Origin: Xiphias gladius
Lineage: Eukaryota; Chordata; Actinopteri; Istiophoriformes; Xiphiidae
Length of the DNA stretch: 64,000 bases
Direction of reading: 5' to 3'
Assembly (NCBI RefSeq): GCF_016859285.1
Contig: NC_053416.1
Location: 5,661,001-5,725,000 of the forward strand
Below the pieces are notes generated by a model. It ran no database searches, had not been told where the DNA came from, and saw only the letters and a list, made by a program, of their open reading frames with translations. Of the stretch, positions 13,559-24,089 are shown piece by piece. A program made the translations under genes and the position numbers. Each line of letters opens with the position of its first letter. The first letter of the stretch is position 1.

Positions 13559-14529
13559 ACTTACAGCCCAGTCCTCCTCCTAAAGGTCAGATCTGGATCT
13601 CCAGATCTGACCTTTCGTTGGCTTTCCACGTCATGACAAAGTTGACTAAGACGACGAGATTTTACAATTTCTCCCTTTTCTCTTTCTTTTCTTTTTCTTT
13701 TGTTTTTCTTTTCATTTCTTCTTTCTTATGTTTTTTAAAGAGGCTGCACACAGTGACACTTTGGTGCAGACATACACACGAATTCAACTAGTCCCCCCCC
13801 CCTCAAGCCGTGGGTGACCCCCAAACCGGCCCTGCTGCGTTTCGTGCGGTCTGTTTCTCTTTCGTTGGCACATCCATGGATCCGGATCACTGTTTTTTTT
13901 ACGGCGACCTGATACTTGCAAAGAAATATCTCGATGCCTTATGAGTGACCGAAAACGCTCAAATCAACGCCGAGCAAGCCTCCAGTGCAAAAATCCATCA
14001 GTCGTGTGTCCTTGTTTCTATATATTAAAAAATAAAAACAGGCGAAAAAACCTTCCCCCGGATTTATTGTATATTTAGAGTCAAATATATTTTGTTTCCT
14101 GTTTTTATTTAATCAAATCCGGTTAAAAAGACCAAACTTTCTGTCCATACCTCTCAGCAGGTCAGTGGAGCTAAATAAGTTGATTTATCGGGCTGCGGCG
14201 CCCCTAGGGACCCCCCAGGGGCGCCGCCCCCCCCGCCTTTGTCCAAGCCGGTCCATGAGAACTTTTAAAAAGTCTCCGAGCAGCAGTTTTCTCATTTATT
14301 AGAGAGAGACAGAGACCGGGAGGAGGAGGAGGAGGAGGTGAGGCAGAGGCAGAGCCGCGGCGCCGGGTGGACTCACCTTGGCCTGGTTGATGATCAGACC
14401 CATGAACGTGGACACCAGCACGGACCGGGACAGCGAAGGGCTCTTGCGGCGCAGGTCGTGTTTGTCCAAGGGGAAAGCGGCCGGGTCCCCCGGCACCGTC
14501 ACCGTGTAGGAGTGCCGCAGAGACGGCAT
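4720..14529 (-). CDS. usp2: usp2, ubiquitin-specific protease 2, short (b/USP2-45) isoform; 12 coding exons, 403 aa
   Basis: Cysteine protease that removes ubiquitin from protein substrates. In mammals its substrates include MDM2, cyclin D1 and clock and sodium-channel regulators. The coding sequence joins, in transcript order, 14529-14377, 9607-9560, 9393-9270, 7863-7752, 7637-7527, 7324-7260, 7159-7056, 6879-6799, 6678-6600, 5598-5491, 5379-5259 and 4825-4720. All junctions are GT-AG, phases agree, and the 1212 nt encode 403 residues (human short form: 396). The catalytic triad is Cys68 (GNTCFMNS), His349 (GGHYTAY) and Asn366 (NDS). Structural zinc cysteines are CTVC (217, 220) and CNRC (268, 271). 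The unique N-terminus [13 protein letters not shown] matches the short isoform's first exon. The ATG at 14529 has a strong context (GCCACCATG). No exon resembling the long USP2a N-terminus was found. Teleosts may carry more than one usp2 copy, and a paralogue suffix cannot be assigned here. Confidence 0.95.
5259..5379 (-). CDS. usp2: usp2 coding exon 11 (catalytic His and Asn)
   Basis: Encodes [12 protein letters not shown] and [16 protein letters not shown] to YNDS. His349 and Asn366 are 17 residues apart, the same spacing as in human USP2. It ends in phase 2 at CCAG|GTATCA. Confidence 0.93.
5491..5598 (-). CDS. usp2: usp2 coding exon 10
   Basis: Encodes [15 protein letters not shown] to [13 protein letters not shown]. 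The acceptor CTCTCAG|ACCTG is set by the conserved LVLHLKRF junction. It ends in phase 1. Confidence 0.92.
5985..6426. mobile_element. Dispersed teleost repeat with T-tract and TGCAGCTTTAA end
   Basis: Contains GCTCTGTTGTTGGTCTCCG, GAGCAGCCAGTGTACGGTGG, a run of ~21 T and GGGCTGAAAACAGCTGCGTG, and ends at GTGCAGCTTTAAG. It is probably the other part of the family seen at 3241-3530. Sequence at 5640-5765 and 6420-6480 (CTCCACTACATTTC; CTCAAGTAAAATA) looks like an adjoining repeat. It sits in usp2 intron 9. Confidence 0.5.
6600..6678 (-). CDS. usp2: usp2 coding exon 9 (second Zn-binding CxxC)
   Basis: Encodes [20 protein letters not shown] then PQILVL. CNRC completes the zinc site. It ends in phase 1 at CTTC|GTATCC. 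Confidence 0.92.
6799..6879 (-). CDS. usp2: usp2 coding exon 8
   Basis: An 81-bp phase 0-0 exon encoding [15 protein letters not shown] and [12 protein letters not shown]. It opens at CCGCAG|AAG and ends at CCG|GTAAGA. Confidence 0.93.
7000..7036. repeat. (TG)n microsatellite in usp2 intron 7
   Basis: An uninterrupted TG run that reads as CA on the usp2 transcript, starting roughly 20 nt after the exon 7 donor. Confidence 0.95.
7056..7159 (-). CDS. usp2: usp2 coding exon 7 (first Zn-binding CxxC)
   Basis: Encodes [15 protein letters not shown] to [11 protein letters not shown]. The CTVC pair is half of the structural zinc site. The donor CAG|GTAAGC is followed within ~15 nt by a long CA repeat (see findings). 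Confidence 0.93.
7260..7324 (-). CDS. usp2: usp2 coding exon 6
   Basis: A 65-bp exon encoding [20 protein letters not shown] and ending in phase 1 at GTGG|GTAATT. Confidence 0.92.
7527..7637 (-). CDS. usp2: usp2 coding exon 5
   Basis: Completes the Asn codon and encodes the USP motif [20 protein letters not shown]. It stays in phase 2 at TCTC|GTAAGT. Confidence 0.93.
7752..7863 (-). CDS. usp2: usp2 coding exon 4
   Basis: Encodes [12 protein letters not shown] to [11 protein letters not shown] and ends in phase 2 at GCAA|GTAAGT. Confidence 0.93.
8364..8417. promoter_or_regulatory. Paired CACGTG E-boxes in usp2 intron 3
   Basis: Two exact CACGTG hexamers at 8364-8369 and 8412-8417, 48 bp apart. 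Further copies lie at 6740-6745, 10527-10532 and 12750-12755. Mammalian Usp2 is a rhythmic gene driven by CLOCK/BMAL1, which binds CACGTG. A functional role here is inferred. Confidence 0.3.
9270..9393 (-). CDS. usp2: usp2 coding exon 3 (catalytic Cys)
   Basis: Opens exactly at the catalytic cysteine codon ([23 protein letters not shown], residues 68-87) and ends in phase 1 at GAAG|GTAGGA. Confidence 0.93.
9560..9607 (-). CDS. usp2: usp2 coding exon 2
   Basis: A 48-bp phase 0-0 exon encoding [16 protein letters not shown], the start of the USP catalytic Cys box. Acceptor is GCACAG|AAC and donor is ACG|GTAAGT. Confidence 0.92.
12336..12364. repeat. Poly(A) tract, ~29 nt
   Basis: Uninterrupted adenines. 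No retroelement body or target duplication was recognised beside it. Confidence 0.9.
13382..13419. repeat. (GT)n microsatellite
   Basis: GT repeat with a single CT interruption. Confidence 0.95.
13527..13557. repeat. (GT)n microsatellite
   Basis: An uninterrupted GT repeat 108 bp from the previous one and just left of a perfect palindrome. Confidence 0.95.
13582..13615. repeat. Perfect inverted repeat, 15-bp arms and 4-nt loop
   Basis: AAAGGTCAGATCTGG, spacer ATCT, then CCAGATCTGACCTTT. The arms match at all 15 positions. Each carries an AGGTCA nuclear-receptor half-site and a BglII-type AGATCT. Confidence 0.9.
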
Positions 14530-14900
14530 GGTGGCGCCGCTGAGCGTCGGCTCAGTGGCTCCCCCCCCCCTCTCCCTGGTCGCGTTGAAGTCCCTCGCGG
14601 ACGGGGCTCCCTGCCGAGCCGAGCTCTCAGTGGCCGAGTGAGGGTGAATCGACGACGGGTGGAGGACGCTCGACGTCCTGCTGTGGCTGCGGTGTTGCGC
14701 GGGGTCGCTGCTGTTCGCTGCTGTTCGCTGCTGTTCGCTGTCCGGCACCTCGCGCGGCTCAACCTCGCCGTGTTGCACAGTGACGCGGGGCCGGCGCGCG
14801 CCGGGAGTTTTCCCCCTGCCGCGTGCCGCTCGCGTTCCCGCCCACAGAGAGGAGACCCGTGCTGCCTCTAGGTGCCGTGGGAAATACCAGAACCGTCGCA
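14150..14900 (-). promoter_or_regulatory. usp2: GC-rich CpG-island-like promoter and 5' UTR of short-form usp2
   Basis: A strongly GC- and CpG-rich block that contains and precedes coding exon 1, in contrast to the AT-rich flanks. It includes three tandem copies of the 10-bp unit CTGTTCGCTG (14711-14740). A GC hairpin with 11-bp arms (14195-14205 and 14217-14227) lies just inside intron 1. No TATA box was assigned and the start site is unknown. Confidence 0.55.
14377..14529 (-). CDS. usp2: usp2 coding exon 1 (short-isoform N-terminus)
   Basis: Encodes residues 1-51, from [16 protein letters not shown] to [12 protein letters not shown]. It ends in phase 0 at donor AAG|GTGAGT. Human USP2b starts with a comparable SYTVTLP...STFVGLLLNKAK segment, so this is the isoform-b first exon. 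The frame stays open another 83 codons upstream to a GTG at 14778, but no in-frame ATG is seen there. Confidence 0.9.
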
Positions 14901-15303
14901 GCTCCGCCTCCTGGTGCGTTGACAGCGACGGAAAAGCCGTTAATTAAAAAAACCAAAGAGCCGTGGCGGAGGGAGAAGCTCAGATTCACGACTTAAATAA
15001 AGGCATAAATACAAAAATGTAAATAAATCAGCAATTAAATAAAAGTACTCCATTACAAGTTAAAGCCCTGCATTCAAATTGTACTTACGCAAAGGTGCAG
15101 TGGTATTATCAGCAGCATGTACCTGTAACTAAAGTATCAGTAAAGGTCTAGTTCAGCAGCGAATTGTCCCCGAGATTCATTATTCTTATTATAATACAGG
15201 ACATTGTTCGATTACCAGTGATGCATCGGTTTGTAAGGTGTATTTCGCCGTTGTAGCTGCTCGAGGTGGAGCTGGTTTTAACTACTTTTTATACAGTTAC
15301 GTC

Positions 15304-15597
15304 GTTTAGTCCAGTGGTCCCAAACCCAAGGGGCTGGGCCCCCTCCGAAGGGGTGAGGAGAAAAATCTGAGGGATCGTGAGACGACTAATGGGCGAGGAA
15401 AGAAGAAAATCAAATTTTCTGATACGAAAATCTGTTTGTTTTTTTTGGAAGGAAATATTGGATAATTTTAGCTCTTCGGGCCTCAAACATGAAAACATCT
15501 GAGAAGTTTAGACGGGAAATGTCAAACACAACAACGGGCCCCAGGCAGGCACTGTAAGGGGCCACGAGCCCAATGGTTAGGAACCACTGGTTTAATC
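15304..15597. mobile_element. Short non-autonomous hAT-like element (MITE) with TIRs and target duplication
   Basis: The element body is 15312-15589 (278 bp). The left end is CAGTGGTCCCAAACCC and the right end, reverse-complemented, is CAGTGGTTCCTAACC. It is flanked by GTTTAGTC (15304-15311) and GTTTAATC (15590-15597), an 8-bp target duplication with one mismatch. TIRs starting CAGTGGT and 8-bp duplications are characteristic of hAT transposons. There is no transposase frame, so it was moved by another copy. Confidence 0.8.
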
Positions 15598-16856
15598 TTT
15601 AACAAGTTTCATAAGGGTTTTAAATATGTAAAACCTGCATCTGTAAAGCAATTAGTAACTTATATATGTGAAATAAATGTGGTGGGCTTGGTTGGATTAC
15701 TCGGATGGCTGCACTTGTTTTGTTTTGTTTTTTTTGGCTAAACTGCGGGGACAAAGCAAATGCATCGGACTTACCGGCCAATTGATCGCAATTCAGGTCT
15801 CTTAGAATATACAGAGATCCGAATTATAGGCCTTGTGCAGACTGAGATAAACAATACTAGAAAGCCACCGACGCTAGCTGAGGAGATGAAGTTTTTCTTG
15901 GGCACAGAAGTTGTCGTTTATACGCTTGATAAGGCGTTGTACTCAGCCGGCACTCGGTGGTCACATGTCAGGTCAGCCGGTGGTGAGAAGTCATGAAGTG
16001 CGTTCACCCAGTGGCTGCACTGAGGCGCAGCTTTGAACTCACCGTGCTTCACTTCAGGGTTTCAGTGTTGTTGCTCTTTAAACCTCTGCTCCAGCACCTT
16101 CAAGGGGGGGGAATACTATACTCTCTGCTGCGCTGCATTTATTCGAAAGCCCAGTTACTCGTTACCTGGCAGATTCGGATAATTAATGCAAAATGTAAAA
16201 AGCAAATTAATGCAGATTTTTTTTATTTTTTATTAAGGACTAAGATTGCCAGAAGTATATTAAATTGTTTAAATTAACCAGACCTTTACCTGCTGGAACA
16301 TTAAAGCGGTGCTTATACATTAGTACATAAATAATAATAATCTGATAAAATATTTTACTTTGAGTACTTTTACACTTGGTACTCTAAGTATATTTTGATG
16401 CCCATCTTCCAGCACCGATATATAGTTGCCTGATTGGCAAAAAAAAAAAAAAAAAAAAAAGGGCAATAGCTCCAGAAATTTGCTGGACTGAACAGACAGT
16501 GAAGAAACTCGCTTCATGTTCGTTTTTCCACAGGGGGGCCACTCCACGGCTGCAGATGGACTGTTACAGGACCCGTTATGTTTTGTTTCCCTTCTCGTAA
16601 GCAAAAGTGTTTGGTTTCGGTTTTTTTCTCTTGAGATCGGTCTGTCCATCCAGCTGGGTCTCTAGTTGTCTCCAGTGGAAGAGTTTAGAGCGTTTTTTGT
16701 TTTTGTTTTTTTAAAGCGGTATTCCTCACAATTGAGCGGGTACATCGTGTAGAGTGATGAACTTGACAGTTACACAGAAAGAAAGACAACTACAGACCTT
16801 ATCTCTGTTCTGTGGTTTAGTATCAAGGAGGCAATTTAGGGCCTGGGTTTACTCAC

Positions 16857-16965
16857 TACTTCAGTCAGCATATCAGTGTTGATAATGCAGAGACGGCATA
16901 GGAAGCACTTTGGCTGAGGGACCACATGAGCATAATCATTGCTGTGTCTGAGGATAGAAAAAGCC
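16857..16965 (-). other. Orphan exon-like stretch
   Basis: On the minus strand a pyrimidine-rich acceptor (CTCATTTCAG) precedes a 109-bp open stretch that ends at a good donor (GTGAGT). It encodes HSNDYAHVVPQPKCFLCRLC among others. I do not recognise the peptide and no partner exon is evident, so it may be chance. Confidence 0.2.
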
Positions 16966-17539
16966 CTGAAATGAGGAGAAATGAATGTATCACAGTTCAC
17001 AGTTGGTTTTTTTTGTTTTTGTACAGTAAGCCAACCTTTGTGGTTTGTGCTACTATAGCAGAAGAAATTTTTCACCTGTAGTTATTTTTCCTCCGTTGTT
17101 TTCTGATATCGAGACCTGTGTCGCTAAAAAAGGTAGAAAAAAACTATCAAGTAAAGAGAATCGGAAATTAAAAAGCTCTCCTCAGCTTTATTCCACCGTC
17201 CAAAACTTTAGTGCCTTGCAGAGAGTCTTGCTGACCTTTACTTAGATCTTTGGACTGTGGTTTCTGACTTGATACAGAAACAGCTCTGAGTCTGATAAGA
17301 AGCTTGATAGCTGCCTTGTAAAAACCTTTACAGGTCCTCCCAAGCTCCGCATTCAGTTTCATCGTCTGGCTGTAACTCAGAGAGTAACTCAAACCAGTGA
17401 GCAAAGTCTGGTGCTCTCAGAGACACGTAACACACCGCGCTTGGCCGATCGGGTTTTGAACCTATGCTTAGCGTCGTGTGTTGGGAGAGGTGAAATATAA
17501 ACACACAGTGTGTCACTTACTTGAACAAAACCAGAGGCC

Positions 17540-17770
17540 CTAGAACCCGTTGGATGGAGGGAACGGCATAGTGATGAACCTCAGCCGTAAATCAGCAGGG
17601 TTTATTCCCCTGGGAGCATGAATGCACACACGTTTCTTGTGTACAAGGGGAAATTTCGGCTTGATTATGGTGCTAAGAGGAAGGTCAGGTGGTGAGAAGC
17701 AATATTTGGATCTATCCCTTCCGGAGGCCGCGAGTATTAACGGCAAATTTCACAGCAATTTGACCAGCGA
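17540..17770. mobile_element. Degraded dispersed repeat
   Basis: Phrases such as CCCCTGGGAGCATGAATG, ATTATGGTGCTAAGAGGAAG and GGTCAGGTGGTGAG resemble the repeat at 51360-51650. The copy is strongly diverged, so family membership is tentative. Confidence 0.35.
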
Positions 17771-20700
17771 CTAAGTGAAAACGTGCAAATTCCTTTCACG
17801 CCTACCACACCACGGAAACAATTAATGTGCAAACAGTACGTCAGTGAGGGAACACCTCAAGCAGTACTTGTATCCAAGCAAACCCAACAGGAACAGTGAG
17901 TGAGGGAGTCCCTTTCTACAAACCTCCCAGTTAACCACCAACATGCACAGAAGAAGAATGTGACCCTGGAACCTTGGCACATTCTGCTCACGGCTGGTTC
18001 TCACTGCAGATTAAACGAGAATGGCTTTTTAATGAGGCCAAATTCCAGGGTTATCATGCCAGGAAGAAACCTTTTAAAGAGCAACCTGTGATTGCACTGA
18101 GGAAGGCTGAAGGCATAACCTGTAAGATATTGGACTTTCTTTAACCCTGCTGACATTTTAGCCATTGGTCTGCTAGCGTGGCTAAATACGTTAAAAGAAA
18201 TACAAAAAAACAACAAAAACAAAACACAGTGGCAGGCAGCCATGCAGACTGCCACTCCCCGCTGAGAACGAAGGGGAAAGCAAAAGCAGCAAAAATAAAG
18301 ACTTACGTCGTAAGAATAGTTTGAAAAATGCTCCAATTATACACACGCACAGTACCAATTCAGCTCATGTGGCTTTAACCTGGGCAGATTTGAATAAAAT
18401 TTAGTTAACAAACTCACTCTTCCCAGAGACTGAACCCCTTTACAATTTTTGATGAACCCATTTGATTTTTAAATGACCTTCACGGCCTTTTGTTTCTCAA
18501 ACCGCTCCGACGGCAAACCTGATTTAATCTTTATTAGCTGATGTCCATAACATTCGCCCGCATGTACTTCAGAAATTTATAGACTTAATGAGAGAGATAG
18601 GATCAAGGTAACAGCCATGAACTGTGCGGCCCCTGATATCCACTGTTGTCATAATCACCTCTGTGCGCCGGGTTATGCAACAAGGCAAGAGCGCGTGCGG
18701 GCAATAAAAATTAATGATCTCACAGAGAAACCGGTTTGGGGTTTCTACTGCTTCGGGTGTGAGAGAAAGTCCCTGCGAACGCCCCCTCTCCCAAATAACT
18801 ACATTAATTGCGACTTCAAACACGCTCCGCCCATGGCAACCAAGCCGGCCCCTTCATGCAAACGCACGCAAACCTGCACAGTGCATCCACTCGGCCCCCA
18901 TCCGGCCCCCCTAGGCGAGGCCCACGTCCTGTACGCCGCACCTCGAATAGTACTCGCCTCCGGGGACCCCTCTCTTTGTCGTTGCCTGAACTTCACAGCG
19001 AGTCACTCACTAAAGCTGACTTCGTAAAGAGCAGTGAGTCAGGCACGGTCAAATGCCAGCAACATGACGGAGCCTGTGACGTACGCACAGAAAAACCGGC
19101 TGACGAAAGTAATACATTCCATGATAATGCTGCCTTTTTGCAGTTCTGTTGTGAAATCATGCTTTGGTACATATTCGATTAGGCCAGTCGGCGACTACAA
19201 AAGACGGCCTGAATACAAAGTCTCTGCAGGTAACATTTATACTAATATTGTGCTACCTGGGGAATAGATTTTGGAGAGGAGCACAATACACTCTTCCGTC
19301 TTTCCCCACTCCTTTTTACATTAGCAATAGATTTGCTTGCAAACCTATTTACGGATGGTCTCTTGGTGTGAGTCTTGTGAAGGAACCGATTGGTTAATCT
19401 CGCCGTCAATCAACATATCGACAGACCTGGTCGTTATAAGCGAAAGTGAGCCACCACGCTTGCTTGTGGCCGCTCTTTGTGTCTTACTGGGACGACCCGA
19501 TCGGGGTGTGGGCATCGAACCGGCGGACACGCCAGTAGGTAGACCGGGACGCCGAGATGGAATGGGTTCCGTCAAAAAACCTCGCGGAGCTCACTGAATA
19601 GTTGCATGTGTTATTTAATGGTTATGGCGCTGTTGCGAAATTGTCTCACATCCCAGTAGTTGACCCCTGACCCCTGTGAAGCCTGAAAGGCTAGTGACAT
19701 GGTTTGATTTGAGTAAAACCTGAGCAAGAGCTACTTCGGGTAAATCTCGGTTGGTTCACTGGTTTTTTTTGGTTACGAGGCTGCGGTAAGGTAGTGGCCG
19801 CAGTAGGTTTTCCCCAGAACCTTCACCGATGTCACTCTGAGGTTGGATCACTGCTTTGTAATGACCTGTCAAATCTGAAATCTTCGGTGCGACTATTCAC
19901 CTCAAATCCGTCTTCATTTCCGAAGAGTCCCGATCGTTCTGAAAAAGAAAAAACGTGCAATACATACATATTAGAAGCTAATGAGAGGCTCTGAGAGGCT
20001 GATAAATGGAAATAGCGCAAAAACACGAATATGGAAAAATACTGCCGGTTTAAATCAAGTTGTGTGATTGTCTCAAGTAATAACTTCATTGTGCAGAAAC
20101 AACAGCAGCAGGGGAAAAAAAAAAAATTGCAGTGCAACAAATGTTAATGATTTGTACTTGGTGACACTGACCAGCTGATTTGAAAGACTCTGATACGCAC
20201 ACATGAACATGCACACACTCTCATAAACACACACCTACTAAACTTAAGTGAAGTGTGTGCATATCTCTGTAACCACAGATATGCAACTGGCCAAACATTC
20301 ACCACAAAGGGAGGCAAATGAGATCAGCGGGCAGCCGCGCGCTCGAAAAGTGCTTTGGGCACCAACGTGCCAACAGGATACATTTGAAAGGCTTTAAAAG
20401 AACCAGCGGCCTCGACTGCCCATATGACCGCATGGGCCGAGATGTTTTTTTCACCGCATTTGCCAATTATGTGCCCCAGCTTGCGGGTGTGTCGGCTGCT
20501 TTTGTAAAGGAACAATGCCGCATTAAGAAAGTTGCTGAATCCAACTTGGCTTGAGAAGACATTCAAATATTTAGCATTCATTGTACTGCGAGGTCTTATC
20601 TGTAAGAGGGTTTACTTTCAGTGTTTGCTAGGTCAACCTGCCCACTTCGGGCACTTTATATTGTGCGTGTTTAGACAGAAGTGGAACTAAAGCACTAAAA

Positions 20701-20935
20701 CCTGAGGAAAACGGAAGACGTTTTCACAGTGTATCGCCGTTGAAGATGAGCCTTTCTGATTGGATGCAGGTGTAATAACAGCTTTTGGAGGGCCCCTAAA
20801 CTGATTCCTATCTGTGTGGATTACAGTAATGCTAGCGGCATGTGTGAGAACATTGTTGCCTCCAACAAAAAAATTGTAATCCCCTCGCAGTGAGCGGCTG
20901 CAGCTGCATCCTCTCCCCTTTTTACATGCATTCGC

Positions 20936-21200
20936 CTTAAAGGACCAGTGTGTCGGATTTTGGGGGGGGGGGGGTCAGAAATGGAATATCATGTTGATAA
21001 TTATGTTTTCATTCGTGCATAATCACCCGAAACCAAGAATTTGTGTGTTTTTCATAAGCTTAGAATGAGCCCTTCATATCTACATAGGGAGCGGGTCCTC
21101 TTCCACGGAAATCCGCCATGTTGCAGAAGTCCAGAACGACCAACGGCCGAAATCCGGACGGGAGAAGCTCTGAGTCGATCAAAACGTTAAAGTCTTCACC
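20936..21200. mobile_element. Dispersed teleost repeat starting TTAAAGGACCAGTGTGT
   Basis: The start TTAAAGGACCAGTGTGTCGG is followed by CAGAAATGGAATATCATGTT, TTAGAATGAGCCCTTCATAT and CTACATAGGGAGCGGGTCCT. I recall this consensus as common in percomorph genomes. The right end was not located. Confidence 0.5.
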
Positions 21201-24089
21201 GGAGTGGCCCCCCCAGTTACCCTGCGCCTGCAGCATTACAGAACTACCGGCAGGAGCGAGAGATCTGAGGACATTTTCTTCCCCTGGATTTTGCCTCTCA
21301 CGCTGCCCTCTCTTTTTGGTGATGTTTGTTGAGGCCGAGTTGCAGGAAGACCTGCAAATACTGCTCAGGGCTGAAAAAGTAGTTCCTCCTCGACATTTTT
21401 ATTTCAAAACAAATCATGCGGCTGTTTTTATTTAGAGATAATCTCTGAAATAGATGCTAGAACTGATAATCTGTCAAATACAGTATAATGCAGTAAAAGA
21501 CATAATTTAACATATATTGAATCATAGATTCAATTTGTTATTTGGGATGAGATATAAATTATATAATTTGTTGTTGTTGCTGAAGAACCTCTGACTTCAT
21601 TGTAGCCCCCCAGCATCTGAAACCAAACCTATGCCCTTGATTTGTCTTGTGCTAAAACAGTGTGAAGTGGGTAAAAAGCCGGTGGAAGCCCTTCAGGTTT
21701 TGTCGGTCGTTCCTCAAATTCACGGTTATTAATTCAATTGTTATTTCTAATTTGTTTGTAGTTCTAGTTGGTTTCCCTTTAAATTTTTGATGCTTAAATC
21801 TTAGGAAAAGAAACTGAACCTTTTAATTCTGTGCAAATAACTTCGGTTTTGTTTTCTTGTCAGTAGGACTCACATCACTGTCTTCTCCTGGACTTACCCC
21901 GTTGCTATTGAAATTAGGTTTGTATTCAGCATCAAAACCGTTTACACAGTTTTCCCAATTTTTTTTTCTCCACTGAAAACCTCAGAGGCCTCCGACCAGC
22001 CTTTAGTTAGCTCACTGCACGGCTCTGCACCCACACACATAGTGAGGACTGAAGAATTGTGTAGGAAGCGTAACATCTACGCAACAAACAAAGGCATTTA
22101 TTACATAGTACCTATCGTTAATTTTGCAACTGTCAAATGCCGATGATAGCTCATGGACAACAACGTTGCACACAAAGGCCCCGAGGGCGCGGCACACCTC
22201 GTAGAAAACTTTCTAAAGAATTTACTCAAATCAGTTTTGCAACTTTCAGATAAACAGACGCAATCACAAGGTGTGGACCGAAGGAGAAAAGATCTTATCA
22301 TTGGAGCTGCGTTGCTAGGAGACAGCTGGAGCGATGCATTTTTCATTCCTGTAAGATACTTCAGCTCCTCAACAAAAAAAAAGGTGCTCAGTGTTGGTGT
22401 ACTGTAATATAACGGAACATCACAGTCTTTCTGATTATTCGTGGCAAGAAAGGACGTTTCCTGTGGGAAGAAGACTGCAAACGGCAGCGGGCGTGGTGGA
22501 TTTAGAGCCCCGCCTCGTAGCCCCCGCATGGGAGCCGCACGCGGTGCATCCAATAAACTTGACTCACACTGACTTTTGAGAAGTTCTTCATTTATTCATG
22601 GTATGGCGATGCTGCTCTCACAGGATAAAACGTCTTTTGGTCAAACACACACAAAAAAAAAGGACACTGATTATTAAAGACGGTCAAGACATACACCACC
22701 GAACTGACAGGGACTGTACATTTGTACACGGAGGGCAGCAAAACAGGCCTAATGACTAACTAAACCAAAACTGAGAATTTTCGACCGACTTCAGTGCTGA
22801 ACACTGAAGGTTTGCATAAGATATGTGGTTACACATTGACATTTCTAACACGTAAGGTGCCGCGGGCAAAGCGACTGACCGGGGACTGTACTTAGAGAAT
22901 CCGACACCTGCTCCGTTGACGGTATTACAGCATTAGGTCCTCACGTGTTCTTCCTGCAAGGCCAACCGGTGCTCGGGATCAGCCAGAGCCAACAGTCGGC
23001 GTGTGTGGGAGTAGCGTCAGAGGACACAAGCGATGACATGAGAAAACTGTATCTGATTAAGATGGAAATGAAATGTTTTGATGCATATCTTACGGCCACA
23101 ACAAGCCCTGGGCGCTGAACCTGTGACCCTGAAATCTGAGTTTAAAGTAAAAGCGTATTCATTTCACAGGGCGCCCCCCTCACACGTGTGAATACTCCCT
23201 TCGCCTGTAAACTCCACTTTGACATCCAAGATAAATGCAGACCATCCATTAACTATGCGTCTGCCATCTGTCTGCATTATGAAATATCCTGTCACAGAGC
23301 TTTACGTGATCCATGGCCTCTTTCCAGCCACAAGCCGATGTAGATTTTGTTGGTTTAAAATGGTGAACACTGTAACTCCAGTCCTGGTTGAAATGATTGG
23401 CCTGAATTTTGAGTACAGGACTAAGTTAAATCCATCAAAAGGTTGCTAATAATCGTGTCAAGCGTACATCTGGTACCTGTATTTTTTTTGTGTTGTTGTT
23501 CAGTAACTTTGGACGTTTTGTTAAATGTTTCTGATTATACCAAAGTGGTTAATTTGCATTTATTTCTGAGGATAATTCTGTACTTTAGGTTCAGGGTGGC
23601 CAATGATTTCCACCAGGACCGTGCAGTGGTTGGTCTTTAGGTCAAAGAGGAAGCAAACAGATCAGCCCTCGCTCTGGCTAAAGGTAGCCAGTAGAGCTAC
23701 TGTCCAACAGAGAGCCAGGGAGGTTTATGTTCACACACTGGAATCCCAGACACTATCAGAGCAGAACGTTTAGAGGAGATGGGCACCTGGTAATAATCTA
23801 TCTGCGTAAGGATAAACAGGTTAAATCAGGTGTAAATGCACACTGAGTGCAGTGCAGTTGGAACGCTATCACACCGACAGGACCATATCTGGATCTGGTC
23901 TGGGTTGCATTGTGATTGGATCTCAGCCAGATGTAAAGGGCATCTGTACGTCTGGCCAAATTCTTTAGAGTACGTACTGGACATGGCAAGTATGTGTAAA
24001 GGTCAACCGACTATGCCTCCCCCTGCTCTCTCAAGCTACCTGCCCACTTCATTTTTCTCTTGCTCCCAATGAAAATGAAGCAAAAAAAA

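Larger units (their letters stand above)
9608..14376 (-). other. usp2: usp2 intron 1 (4.8 kb)
   Basis: Large first intron with no coding exon recognised. It contains A/T homopolymers (A29 at 12336-12364), two TG microsatellites, a 34-bp palindrome and GC-rich patches around 10.4-11.1 kb and 12.0-12.9 kb. The 181-codon plus-strand frame at 9767-10312 is not supported as a gene. Confidence 0.75.

Noticed and set aside
14338..14871. 177-codon plus-strand open frame at the usp2 promoter
   Set aside because: Antisense to usp2 exon 1 and its GC-rich 5' flank. Long open frames are expected in such composition.
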